From Pseudomonas psychrophila (GTDB lineage: Bacteria; Pseudomonadota; Gammaproteobacteria; Pseudomonadales; Pseudomonadaceae): a stretch of 64,000 nucleotides of DNA. Made by a program: the position numbers and the translations under genes. The stretch is taken from contig NZ_JYKZ01000002.1 in the NCBI RefSeq assembly GCF_001043005.1, positions 248,001 through 312,000 of the forward strand. Direction: 5' to 3'. Shown in pieces: positions 7,974-16,454 of the stretch. Numbering within the stretch: position 1 is the stretch's first letter; the number at the start of each line of letters is the position of its first letter. The notes under the pieces are model-generated. The model searched no databases. It was not told where the DNA came from and saw only the letters and a list, made by a program, of their open reading frames with translations.

Positions 7974-9278
7974 GTGAATCCGGTCAAAGTAGGTATCTGT
8001 GGGCTCGGGACCGTCGGTGGCGGCACCTTCAACGTACTAAAGCGTAACGCCGAGGAGATCGCGCGCCGTGCCGGGCGTGGTATCCAGGTTGCGCAAATTG
8101 CAATGCGTACGCCAAACCCTCAGTGCGACATTACCGGTACCCCCATTACCAACGATGTATTCGCTGTTGCGACCAACCCTGAAATCGACATCGTTATCGA
8201 GCTGATCGGCGGTTACACCATCGCCCGTGAGCTGGTTCTCAAAGCCATTGAAAACGGCAAGCATGTGGTCACTGCGAACAAGGCGCTGATTGCCGTTCAC
8301 GGTAACGAAATCTTCGCCAAGGCCCAGGAAAAGGGCGTGATCGTTGCGTTCGAAGCAGCCGTTGCAGGCGGCATCCCGGTGATCAAGGCCATTCGTGAAG
8401 GCCTGTCGGCCAACCGCATCAACTGGGTTGCCGGCATCATCAACGGTACCGGTAACTTCATCCTCACCGAGATGCGCGAAAAAGGCCGTACATTCGAAGA
8501 CGTACTGGCTGAAGCGCAAGCGCTGGGTTATGCCGAAGCTGACCCGACGTTCGACGTTGAAGGTATCGATGCAGCACACAAACTGACGATTCTGGCGTCG
8601 ATTGCCTTTGGTATCCCGCTGCAATTCGACAAGGCCTACACCGAAGGCATCACCAAGCTGACAACCGCTGACGTCAATTACGCTGAAGCCCTGGGTTACC
8701 GCATCAAGCACCTGGGCGTTGCACGCAGCACGGCCAACGGTATCGAGTTGCGGGTTCACCCGACGCTGATTCCGGCGGATCGCCTGCTTGCCAACGTCAA
8801 TGGCGTAATGAACGCAGTCATGGTCAACGGTGACGCTGCTGGTTCGACTCTGTTCTACGGAGCGGGCGCAGGCATGGAACCAACGGCTTCGTCCGTGATT
8901 GCCGACCTGGTGGACGTGGTGCGTGCCATGACCAGCGACCCTGAAAACCGTGTGCCGCACCTGGCCTTCCAGCCAGACCTGTTGTCCGATCACCCGATCC
9001 TGCCGATCGACGCATGCGAAAGCGCCTACTACTTGCGTATCCAGGCCAAGGATCACCCGGGTGTATTGGCTCAAGTGGCCAGTATCCTGTCCGAGCGTGG
9101 CATCAACATCGAATCGATCATGCAGAAAGAAGTCGAAGAGCACGATGGTCTGGTGCCAATGATTCTGCTGACCCATCGGGTCATCGAACAGCACATGAAC
9201 GATGCGATTACCGCGCTTGAAACGTTACAGGGCGTAGTGGGCCCAGTGGTTCGTATCCGCGTTGAACATCTAATTTAA
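7974..9278 (+). CDS. hom: Homoserine dehydrogenase
   Basis: NAD(P)H-dependent reduction of aspartate semialdehyde to homoserine, the branch point to threonine and methionine. A GTG start at 7974 after GGGGAG gives 434 residues, the normal length. The Rossmann motif GLGTVGGGTF is near the N-terminus, followed by the catalytic domain (AAVAGGIPVIKAIREGL, GIINGTGNFIL) and a C-terminal ACT domain (DHPGVLAQVASILSERGINIESI), the usual site of threonine feedback. Transcribed with thrC. Confidence 0.96.
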   Translation: MNPVKVGICGLGTVGGGTFNVLKRNAEEIARRAGRGIQVAQIAMRTPNPQCDITGTPITNDVFAVATNPEIDIVIELIGGYTIARELVLKAIENGKHVVTANKALIAVHGNEIFAKAQEKGVIVAFEAAVAGGIPVIKAIREGLSANRINWVAGIINGTGNFILTEMREKGRTFEDVLAEAQALGYAEADPTFDVEGIDAAHKLTILASIAFGIPLQFDKAYTEGITKLTTADVNYAEALGYRIKHLGVARSTANGIELRVHPTLIPADRLLANVNGVMNAVMVNGDAAGSTLFYGAGAGMEPTASSVIADLVDVVRAMTSDPENRVPHLAFQPDLLSDHPILPIDACESAYYLRIQAKDHPGVLAQVASILSERGINIESIMQKEVEEHDGLVPMILLTHRVIEQHMNDAITALETLQGVVGPVVRIRVEHLI

Positions 9279-9338
9279 TTGATCGCGCCAAGCGGCAGAT
9301 TCCACACCGCTTGGCGCTCAAGCCGAAGGTTTGAAGAC

Positions 9339-10748
9339 ATGCGCTATATCAGCACCCGTGGCCAGGCACCGGCCCTGAATTTTGAAGACGTGTTGTTGGC
9401 CGGGCTGGCCAGCGATGGCGGTTTGTATGTGCCGGAAAACCTGCCGCGCTTTACCCAGGAAGAAATCGCTTCCTGGGCAGGTTTGCCATACCACGAGTTG
9501 GCATTTCGGGTCATGCGCCCGTTTGTTACCGGCAGTATTCCGGACGCAGACTTCAAAAAGATTCTCGAAGAAACCTACGGCGCGTTTTCCCACGCGGCTG
9601 TAGCGCCACTGCGTCAGCTCAATGGCAACGAATGGGTGCTTGAGCTTTTCCACGGCCCGACCCTGGCGTTCAAGGATTTCGCCTTGCAACTGCTCGGCCG
9701 CCTGCTCGACTACGTGCTGGCAAAGCGTGGCGAGCGCGTGGTGATTGTCGGAGCGACCTCCGGTGATACCGGCTCGGCTGCGATTGAAGGCTGCAAGCAT
9801 TGCGAGAATGTCGACATTTTCATCCTGCACCCCAATAACCGGGTGTCGGAAGTTCAACGTCGTCAAATGACGACGCTGTTCGGTGACAACATTCACAACA
9901 TCGCCATCGAAGGCAACTTCGATGACTGCCAGGAAATGGTCAAAGCCAGCTTTGCCGACCAGGACTTCCTCAAGGGCACACGCCTGGTAGCCGTGAACTC
10001 GATCAACTGGGCGCGGATCATGGCCCAGATCGTTTACTACTTCCATGCAGCCCTGCAACTGGGCGGACCGCACCGATCCGTGTCGTTCTCGGTGCCTACC
10101 GGCAACTTTGGCGACATCTTTGCAGGTTATCTGGCGCGCAACATGGGCTTGCCGATCAACCAGTTGATCGTTGCCACCAACCGCAACGACATCCTGCATC
10201 GCTTCATGAGCGGCAATCAGTACGCCAAGGACACCCTGCACGCGACCCTGTCGCCGTCGATGGACATCATGGTGTCATCGAACTTCGAACGTTTGCTGTT
10301 CGATCTTCACGGTCGCAATGGCGCGGCAGTTGCCGGCCTGATGGACATCTTCAAGCAAACGGGCAACTTCAGCGTTGAAGATGATCGCTGGACTGAAGCG
10401 CGTCGCCTGTTCGACTCGCTGGCGGTTGATGATGAGCAAACGTGCGAAACCATCGCCCAGGTGTTTGCCGAGAGCGGTGAAGTGCTCGATCCGCACACAG
10501 CCATTGGGGTGCGTGCCGCTCGCGAATGCCGTCGCAGCCTGGATATTCCTATGGTTATCCTGGGCACGGCACACCCGGTCAAGTTCCCGGAAGCAGTTGA
10601 AAAAGCAGGCATAGGAAAAGCGCAGGAGCTGCCGTCGCACCTTTCCGACCTGTTTGAGCGAGAAGAGCGCTACACCGTGTTGGCAAATGATCTCAAGGCA
10701 GTTCAAGCCTTTGTCAGCCAGCATGGCAATCGAGGCAAGCCTCTCTAA
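9339..10748 (+). CDS. thrC: Threonine synthase
   Basis: PLP enzyme converting O-phosphohomoserine to threonine. The start at 9339 (MRYISTRGQAPAL) gives 469 residues. The PLP lysine lies in HGPTLAFKDFALQ, and the phosphate-binding GATSGDTGSAAIEG segment and the PTGNFGDIFAGY motif are intact. It follows hom by 60 bp and ends in a strong terminator, so hom-thrC forms the operon. Confidence 0.97.
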   Translation: MRYISTRGQAPALNFEDVLLAGLASDGGLYVPENLPRFTQEEIASWAGLPYHELAFRVMRPFVTGSIPDADFKKILEETYGAFSHAAVAPLRQLNGNEWVLELFHGPTLAFKDFALQLLGRLLDYVLAKRGERVVIVGATSGDTGSAAIEGCKHCENVDIFILHPNNRVSEVQRRQMTTLFGDNIHNIAIEGNFDDCQEMVKASFADQDFLKGTRLVAVNSINWARIMAQIVYYFHAALQLGGPHRSVSFSVPTGNFGDIFAGYLARNMGLPINQLIVATNRNDILHRFMSGNQYAKDTLHATLSPSMDIMVSSNFERLLFDLHGRNGAAVAGLMDIFKQTGNFSVEDDRWTEARRLFDSLAVDDEQTCETIAQVFAESGEVLDPHTAIGVRAARECRRSLDIPMVILGTAHPVKFPEAVEKAGIGKAQELPSHLSDLFEREERYTVLANDLKAVQAFVSQHGNRGKPL

Positions 10749-10771
10749 AGGCATTTGTCTTACGCGTTTTG

Positions 10772-10798
10772 AAGCCCGTCATCTGACGGGCTTTTTTG
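10772..10798 (+). terminator. Intrinsic terminator of hom-thrC
   Basis: AAGCCCGTC-ATCT-GACGGGCTTTTTTG: a stem of about 8 bp plus a T tract, 23 bp after the thrC stop. Confidence 0.9.
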
Positions 10799-10867
10799 TT
10801 TGTGCATGGCAAACTTGGCCGCTTTTCGCCCCCGCATGTTGACGGGTTTGCGGCCAAGGATGCTGTC

Positions 10868-12961
10868 ATGTCACCACTTCACCAGGCATTTGAATCAGGG
10901 GCGCGCCTATTGCTGGCGATGGTTCTCCTGACCTGTATGCAACCGGCTATTGCCAGCCATGGTTTGCCCTTCAGGCTTGCAACAAGCTTTATCGAGTTCA
11001 AGCCGCTGCAACTGGATGCCTCTGAACGGCAATGGCTGGCCAGTCACCCAACGTTGCGTGTGGGTATCGCCCTCGGCGATTACGAACCTGTCGATATCAC
11101 CAATGATCGCGATTACTACCAGGGCCTCAGCGCCGATTACCTGGGGCTCGTGCGTGACAGGCTGGGAGTGTCTATCGAGCTTCTGGGCTACAAAAAACGC
11201 GACCAGGCAGTTGCCGAACTGCTGGCCGGGAAAATCGACATCCTGACCAGTGCCAGCGGTTTTGAACGGGGGATTGAAGGCATCGCTTTTTCCCGCAGCT
11301 ACATGGTTGATCAAGGCGTAATAGTCGGGCGTGCCAGTGACTTCGAGCCGATTACGCGCTGGGCGGGCAAAAAGATCGGCTTTGTCGATGGTTATGTCGA
11401 TGTACAGACCGCCCATGGGTTTTACCCCGACAGCGAGATCATCCTCACCCCCCATTTGCAAAGTGCTATGGAGGCGCTGGCTGAAGGGGATATCGATGCA
11501 TTCATCGGTAATGAACTCATGGTGCAGGCATTCAAAAATGTCCGGCCGTATTCAGGGGTGCGCATTATGGGTGACAGCGTTTTGCCAACTGACGGGTTTG
11601 CTTTTGCCACTCGCCGCTCCGAGCCCCAGCTAGCTGCGTTGATTGAAAAGGCATTCGACAGCATTGATGACGCAACGAGGCAGATGGTCCTTGCTCGCTG
11701 GACGACCGGGCTTGAAGGGAGCAGCGGGCAGCAGCCCATCGACCTGTTGCCCGACGAGCAGGAGTGGATCAAGCGTCACCCGGTCGTGACCCTCGCCACC
11801 CAACAGTTCCCGTTGTACGCGTTCAGGGCTGGAGACGGTCGCTGGGTGGGGCTGAGTGTTGACATTCTGGCGCGTATATCTCGAATGACCGGGCTGCAGT
11901 TTGTGCACAAGGAAGCGTTTTCAACGGTGAACATTCTGGACATGCTCAAAAGTGGCGAGGCGCAAATGAACTCCAGCCTCTCCCGAAACCGTGAGCGTAC
12001 GGCTTTTCTGGATTTCACTTATTCCTACGGAGGGGCACCCTGGGTATTTGTTGTGCGCGTCAATGATTCCCGGCTGGGTTCGCTGGACCAGTTGGCGGGT
12101 AAGGTACTGGTGCTTCCCGCCAGGCACGCCCTCGAAGACTTGATTCGACGTGAGTACCCCGCGATCACCTTGCTGCTGGTGGATACTTACGCCCAGGCAC
12201 GTCACGCAGTTGCCACGGGTGATGCGGATGCAACGATCCAGAGCGAGACACAAGCTCACCTCTATCCGCCGGGGCGTCTAAAGGTCGGGCGCAGTGTGGA
12301 TGGGCGATGGACCGCTGCCAGTTTTTCGGTATCGACCCGATACCCTCAGCTGCTTGGCATCATGAACAAGGCGCTGGAGGCCATACCGGTGGCCGAGTTT
12401 CGAACCTTGAGAACCCGATGGTTGGGAGGCGTTGGTCAACCCCTCGTTATCGAGAGGGGCTTGTATCATTCAGCCTGGTTGTACTGGGCAATTGGCGCAT
12501 TGTTCGCCGCAGGTCTCATGCTGTTTACATGGAACCGTTTGCTGCGCAGGCAGCTCGGGATCGGGCGCCAGTTTGAGCAATCCCTGCGTGAGGAGGTGGA
12601 GCGCAATCGGCGTTTTTTGGATGGCATCCCCAGCCCGATCTTCGTGGTGGGCCTGGAGGGTGAGTTGCTCACCTGCAATAAAAGCTATGAAGAGCGCTTG
12701 TCGGTGCAGCTGGAGCAGATACGCGGATTGAAGGTCACGGACGTCAATTTATTCCCCGAGGAAGTGGCCGAGCAGTTTCAGCAAGAGCTTATGTGCATGA
12801 TTCACAGCCGCAAGCCATGCTACAAAAAACGGTGGGTGGAGTTCAAAGCGGGAGGCATGGAAATCTATCAATGGACCGTCCCGTTTTACTCAGTCTCCGG
12901 ACGGCTGGAAGGGCTGGTAGGTGGGTGGTTTGATACCTCCGAGAGCCGGAAGTGGAACTAG
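10868..12961 (+). CDS. BvgS/RocS-like periplasmic sensor lacking a histidine kinase domain
   Basis: The start at 10868, with AAGGA upstream, gives 697 residues. A signal-like segment (10-30) is followed by two tandem periplasmic solute-binding domains of the SBP_bac_3 type (about 50-278 and 300-520). One membrane segment near 536-556 and a PAS domain near 580-690 (FLDGIPSPIFVVGLEGELLT) come next. This matches the front half of BvgS/EvgS/RocS sensors, but the protein stops at GGWFDTSESRKWN, exactly where the linker to the kinase would start. No H-box, ATPase, receiver or Hpt domain follows, and the next 137 bp show no kinase remnant. Either a truncated sensor or a natural kinase-less partner. 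Next to it is a receiver-only gene. Confidence 0.8.
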   Translation: MSPLHQAFESGARLLLAMVLLTCMQPAIASHGLPFRLATSFIEFKPLQLDASERQWLASHPTLRVGIALGDYEPVDITNDRDYYQGLSADYLGLVRDRLGVSIELLGYKKRDQAVAELLAGKIDILTSASGFERGIEGIAFSRSYMVDQGVIVGRASDFEPITRWAGKKIGFVDGYVDVQTAHGFYPDSEIILTPHLQSAMEALAEGDIDAFIGNELMVQAFKNVRPYSGVRIMGDSVLPTDGFAFATRRSEPQLAALIEKAFDSIDDATRQMVLARWTTGLEGSSGQQPIDLLPDEQEWIKRHPVVTLATQQFPLYAFRAGDGRWVGLSVDILARISRMTGLQFVHKEAFSTVNILDMLKSGEAQMNSSLSRNRERTAFLDFTYSYGGAPWVFVVRVNDSRLGSLDQLAGKVLVLPARHALEDLIRREYPAITLLLVDTYAQARHAVATGDADATIQSETQAHLYPPGRLKVGRSVDGRWTAASFSVSTRYPQLLGIMNKALEAIPVAEFRTLRTRWLGGVGQPLVIERGLYHSAWLYWAIGALFAAGLMLFTWNRLLRRQLGIGRQFEQSLREEVERNRRFLDGIPSPIFVVGLEGELLTCNKSYEERLSVQLEQIRGLKVTDVNLFPEEVAEQFQQELMCMIHSRKPCYKKRWVEFKAGGMEIYQWTVPFYSVSGRLEGLVGGWFDTSESRKWN

Positions 12962-13098
12962 CAAGCCCGATTGAACAGTAAATTCGGGCACTGGACAGAT
13001 CTCGTAGTGGATTCAGAAATATCCTATGTTTTCTGGTCGTTGGGCCTACTAAAGTTCATTCCCTCGGAAACAGTAGGTCTATGCCCTGAAGGCCCAAG

Positions 13099-13515
13099 AT
13101 GCGATCTCTGAAAGTATTGATTCTTGAAGACAACCCATTTCAGTTAATGGTGTTGCACCAGATGTTGAACGCGTTCCGGATTTTCGATGTGCTGACGGCT
13201 CAAAGCGTGGACTCGGCGCGCGAGTCCCTGCTCAAGAGCGGGGCTATCGATGTCGCGATTTGTGATCTCTACATGGACGGCCCGTCAGGGTTTGAACTGA
13301 TCAACGAACTGGCTCGCCAGCGTAGCGCGAGGGCGGTGATCATTTTGAGCTCGGCTGCGCCTCCGGTGATTGAAATGGCAGCTCTGATGGCCCGCAAGCA
13401 AGGCCTCAAGGTGTTGGGTTGTCTGCCTAAACCCGTGAGCCTGGGCGGCTTGGGTCAATTACTGGAGTCATATGAGCGCACGTGCTCAAACGGTGACGGT
13501 GCTAATGGGAATTAA
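13099..13515 (+). CDS. Stand-alone response-regulator receiver (RocR-like receiver without EAL domain)
   Basis: 138 residues consisting of one receiver domain. Acidic pocket Glu10-Asp11 (LILEDNPFQ), phospho-acceptor Asp56 (DVAICDLYMDGPSG) and the conserved Lys in GCLPKPVSLGG are all present, so phosphorylation should be possible. The pattern VLILEDNPFQ / AICDLYM / VLGCLPKPVSL resembles the receiver of Pseudomonas RocR, which normally carries a C-terminal EAL phosphodiesterase; here only about 15 polar residues follow. The neighbour is a BvgS/RocS-like sensor without kinase. Output mechanism unknown. Confidence 0.85.
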   Translation: MRSLKVLILEDNPFQLMVLHQMLNAFRIFDVLTAQSVDSARESLLKSGAIDVAICDLYMDGPSGFELINELARQRSARAVIILSSAAPPVIEMAALMARKQGLKVLGCLPKPVSLGGLGQLLESYERTCSNGDGANGN

Positions 13516-13565
13516 TTGCTGGTGTCGGGGAACTTCAGGCAGGTCTGGTGTGTCAGATTTTTCAT

Positions 13566-13607
13566 CAACAGGAGCAAGTCTATTGCTCCGATGCTTGTAG
13601 CCTGTTG
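13566..13607 (+). other. Overlapping alternative hairpins downstream of the receiver gene
   Basis: CAACAGG (13566-13572) can pair with CCTGTTG (13601-13607). An inner GGAGCAA (13571-13577) can instead pair with TTGCTCC (13583-13589). The two folds share bases and exclude each other. With the terminator that follows, this could be the body of a 3'UTR-derived small RNA; nothing proves transcription. Confidence 0.35.
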
Positions 13608-13629
13608 AGCGGGTCGTCATGACCTTGTT

Positions 13630-13668
13630 AAAACCCGAGTAGCCTCCCCACTGCTCGGGTTTTTTTTG
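13630..13668 (+). terminator. Intrinsic terminator after the receiver gene
   Basis: AAACCCGAG ... CTCGGGTTTTTTTT, a 9-bp stem with an eight-T tract. It also separates the convergent minus-strand gene that ends at 13681. Confidence 0.85.
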
Positions 13669-13680
13669 CTCTTTTTTTGG

Positions 13681-14493
13681 TCAGCGCGAATCCAGGCTCG
13701 ACACGGGTGGAGGGCCCAATGTGTTGAGTAGTTTATTGACGCTGCGGATAACCTCGCGACCTTCCGGTGTGGCCGAGCACCCGATGTAAATGGACTGAAA
13801 CTCGGGGGCGCCCTGAATCGGGTAAAACATCAGTGAGTCGGGCGACAAACCTTGTTCGCTGGCCTTGGCCTGAATTTCTGGCCAATAGCCCAACAGTGCC
13901 GGCATGCGGCCAGCCTGCTGCATTTGCAGCAGGCTGCTCAGCGGATCGTTGCCGTAATGCATGACGATTTGGCTAGCAGAGCCTTGTGTGAGCTGGGAAT
14001 CAATCCATTCACCGTAACTGCGCTTGGCGATTACCCCAAGCTTCATGGTTTGAGCCTTTAGCAGTCCTGGCAGGTCCACCTTGTCGTTCTGGATAAAGGG
14101 TTCGATCAGTTGCTGGTTCTCACGCAGAATCGCCATGCCGTTGCTGTGCAAAACGGCAACAGGTGACGAATAGACAATCGACTGCGCGCGCGCGGGGTTC
14201 CAGATCAAGGCCGGATCGCAGGTCAGTGACGGTTCTTCAAGCATCTGCAGCGCCCGTGCCCGGTTAACCCGCATGATGACGTGTTGGTATTGCGGCATGC
14301 TTTCGATCAGCACGGGCATCATTTGATCGATTACCCCCTGACCTTTTTGCTGCCCGTGAAACACCGTGAGCGGCGGTAGATCGCGCAGCAGCCAGATGAG
14401 CGTCGGTGCAGCCTGACTGCCTGTGGCCCAAACCAGAAGCAGCGAAGTTATCAGGCCTGCCCAAAGGCTTCGCCACTTCAAGCGATGAGTCAT
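13681..14493 (-). CDS. Periplasmic solute-binding-like protein (TIGR02285 type)
   Basis: 270 residues from the start at 14493 (GGAGA upstream), with a signal peptide ending near SQAAPTLIW. The body resembles SBP_bac_3 periplasmic proteins of the TIGR02285 group: LLRDLPPLTVFHG, RVNRARALQML, LGVIAKRSYGEW and the ending IYIGCSATPEGREVIRSVN. No permease or ATPase gene is adjacent, so it is probably not a canonical ABC-transporter receptor. Ligand unknown. It is convergent with the sensor-receiver pair. Confidence 0.75.
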   Translation of the reverse strand: MTHRLKWRSLWAGLITSLLLVWATGSQAAPTLIWLLRDLPPLTVFHGQQKGQGVIDQMMPVLIESMPQYQHVIMRVNRARALQMLEEPSLTCDPALIWNPARAQSIVYSSPVAVLHSNGMAILRENQQLIEPFIQNDKVDLPGLLKAQTMKLGVIAKRSYGEWIDSQLTQGSASQIVMHYGNDPLSSLLQMQQAGRMPALLGYWPEIQAKASEQGLSPDSLMFYPIQGAPEFQSIYIGCSATPEGREVIRSVNKLLNTLGPPPVSSLDSR

Positions 14494-14534
14494 CGTGCTG
14501 ATCTCCTTCGGGGCCACTTAAAGTGGCAACTGGC

Positions 14535-15734
14535 CTAAATGGCGCCAGCTTGCTTGAGGTTGGCGATGGCTGCTGCGTCGTAACCCAGAGCGCTCAGCAG
14601 CTCATGATTATGGGCGCCCAACTCAGGCCCGACCCAATCTGCGGAGCCTGGGGTCTCGGACAGCCTGGGCACGATGCCAGGCATCTTGAAGTCTTTGCCA
14701 TCAGGCAGCTTGGCCTGCAGAAACATTTCACGGGCCAGAAATTGCGGGTCAGTGAACATGTCTTCTGCCGAGAAGATGCGGCTGGCGGGTACTTGCGCCG
14801 TGCTCAGTTGCTCAAGCACTGTTTCAAGCGGTAATGAGCCGACCCAGCGGTCAATCACGCCATAGAGTTCATCGCGACGGGTATCACGGCCATCGTTGCT
14901 GGCAAGTGCCGGATCATTGGCCAGATCGTCACGGCCGATGATGTGCATGAAGCGCTTGAAGATAGCGTCGCCATTGGCGCCGATCTGAATGTGTTTGCCA
15001 TCCAGGCTGGTATGAATCGAAGAGGGGGTGATGCCGGGCATGATGTTGCCGGTACGTTCGCGAATAAAACCGAACACATCGAACTCGGGGACCATACTTT
15101 CCATCATGGCAAAAATGGCCTCGTAGAGCGCCACGTCCACCACCTGGCCTTGTCCGCCATTGACCTCGCGATGACGCAATGCCATCAAGGCGCCAATGAC
15201 CCCCCACAACGCGGCAATCGAGTCGCCGATCGAGATGCCGGTTCTAACCGGCGGTCGGTCTTCAAAACCGGTGATGTAACGCAGGCCGCCCATTGACTCG
15301 CCCACCGCGCCAAAGCCCGGCTGGTCTTTCATCGGACCGGTCTGACCAAAACCGGACAGGCGCACCATGACCAACTTCGGGTTCAGGGCGTGCAGTACCT
15401 CCCAGCCCAGGCCGAGCTTTTCCAGCACGCCGGGGCGAAAGTTTTCTATCAGGATATCGGCGTCGGCCAGTAACTCTTTGAGGATGCTCAGGCCATCGGG
15501 GTGCTTGAGGTTCAGGGTCAGGGACTTTTTGTTGCGCGCCTGGACGAACCACCACAGTGACGTGCCTTCGTACAACTTGCGCCATTTTCTCAGGGGATCT
15601 CCACCGTCCGGGGACTCGACCTTGATCACCTGTGCGCCAAACTCGGCGCAAATGCGCGATGCAAATGGCCCTGCGATCAGTGTGCCTAATTCGACGACTT
15701 TAAGGCCTGAAAGAGGTTTGGTGGCAAGCGGCAT
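14535..15734 (-). CDS. Class III CoA-transferase (CaiB/BaiF family)
   Basis: Family III CoA-transferases move CoA between carboxylic acids through an aspartyl-CoA intermediate. Starting at 15734 (AAGGA upstream) the protein has 399 residues. PLSGLKVVELGTLIAGPFASRICAEFGA, NFRPGVLEKLGLGWEVL, GFGQTGPMKDQPGFGAV and GISIGDSIAALWGVIGALMAL are family hallmarks. Similar proteins next to LysR regulators act in glutarate or itaconate metabolism, but no such neighbour is present here, so the substrate is unassigned. Confidence 0.88.
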   Translation of the reverse strand: MPLATKPLSGLKVVELGTLIAGPFASRICAEFGAQVIKVESPDGGDPLRKWRKLYEGTSLWWFVQARNKKSLTLNLKHPDGLSILKELLADADILIENFRPGVLEKLGLGWEVLHALNPKLVMVRLSGFGQTGPMKDQPGFGAVGESMGGLRYITGFEDRPPVRTGISIGDSIAALWGVIGALMALRHREVNGGQGQVVDVALYEAIFAMMESMVPEFDVFGFIRERTGNIMPGITPSSIHTSLDGKHIQIGANGDAIFKRFMHIIGRDDLANDPALASNDGRDTRRDELYGVIDRWVGSLPLETVLEQLSTAQVPASRIFSAEDMFTDPQFLAREMFLQAKLPDGKDFKMPGIVPRLSETPGSADWVGPELGAHNHELLSALGYDAAAIANLKQAGAI

Positions 15735-15869
15735 GGGGAATCCTTGTCCTGGGGGCGAGCGAGTACAGCCTTTTAACATAGCTGGTCGCTGGCAAGAAGC
15801 GGGTCGATTCGTTCAATCACAGCGTATCGGTTAGACTTGCCGCCTTTCTCAGTATCAAGAAGCCCGTTC

Positions 15870-16412
15870 ATGGCACAGCCGTCCACGACCTACAAGTTTG
15901 AACTCAACCTGACCGACCTCGATCGCGGGGTCTATGAAAGCGTCAAGCAGACCATCGCCCGTCATCCTTCGGAAACCGAAGAACGCATGACCGTGCGCCT
16001 TCTTGCCTACGCCTTTTGGTACAACGAGCATCTGTCTTTTGGTCGCGGTCTGTCTGATGTAGACGAACCAGCTCTGTGGGAAAAAAGCCTGGATGACCGT
16101 GTTCTGCACTGGATTGAAGTTGGCCAGCCTGACGCCGACCGTCTGACCTGGTGCTCGCGTCGTACCGAGCGCACCAGCTTACTGGCCTATGGCAGCTTGC
16201 GGGTTTGGGAAGGCAAGGTGATCCCGGCGATCAAAAACCTGAAAAACGTCAACATTGCTGCCGTCCCGCAAGAGATTCTTGAAGTGCTGGCCAAAGACAT
16301 GCCGCGCGTTATCAAGTGGGACGTGATGATCAGCGAAGGCACCATTTTCGTGACCGATGATCGCGGCCAGCACGAAGTGCAGTTGCAGTGGCTGCAAGGC
16401 GAACGCGGCTAA
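15870..16412 (+). CDS. YaeQ family protein
   Basis: 180 residues starting at 15870 (MAQPSTTYKFELNLTDLDRGVYE), nearly the length of E. coli YaeQ. The family has a PD-(D/E)XK nuclease-like fold, but the molecular role is unsettled; it was noticed as a suppressor of RfaH loss. Characteristic segments are HPSETEERMTVRLLAYAFWY and GRGLSDVDEPALWEKSLDDRVLHWIEVGQPD. It lies 42 bp before recJ and may be co-transcribed. Confidence 0.85.
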   Translation: MAQPSTTYKFELNLTDLDRGVYESVKQTIARHPSETEERMTVRLLAYAFWYNEHLSFGRGLSDVDEPALWEKSLDDRVLHWIEVGQPDADRLTWCSRRTERTSLLAYGSLRVWEGKVIPAIKNLKNVNIAAVPQEILEVLAKDMPRVIKWDVMISEGTIFVTDDRGQHEVQLQWLQGERG

Positions 16413-16454
16413 GCCACTCCACTTTTTTACGACCAAGAGACTCTTCACCCGCTT

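Noticed and set aside
13681..14493. Solute-binding protein considered as part of an ABC transporter operon
   Set aside because: No permease or ATPase gene lies on either side; neighbours are a CoA-transferase and the sensor-receiver pair.
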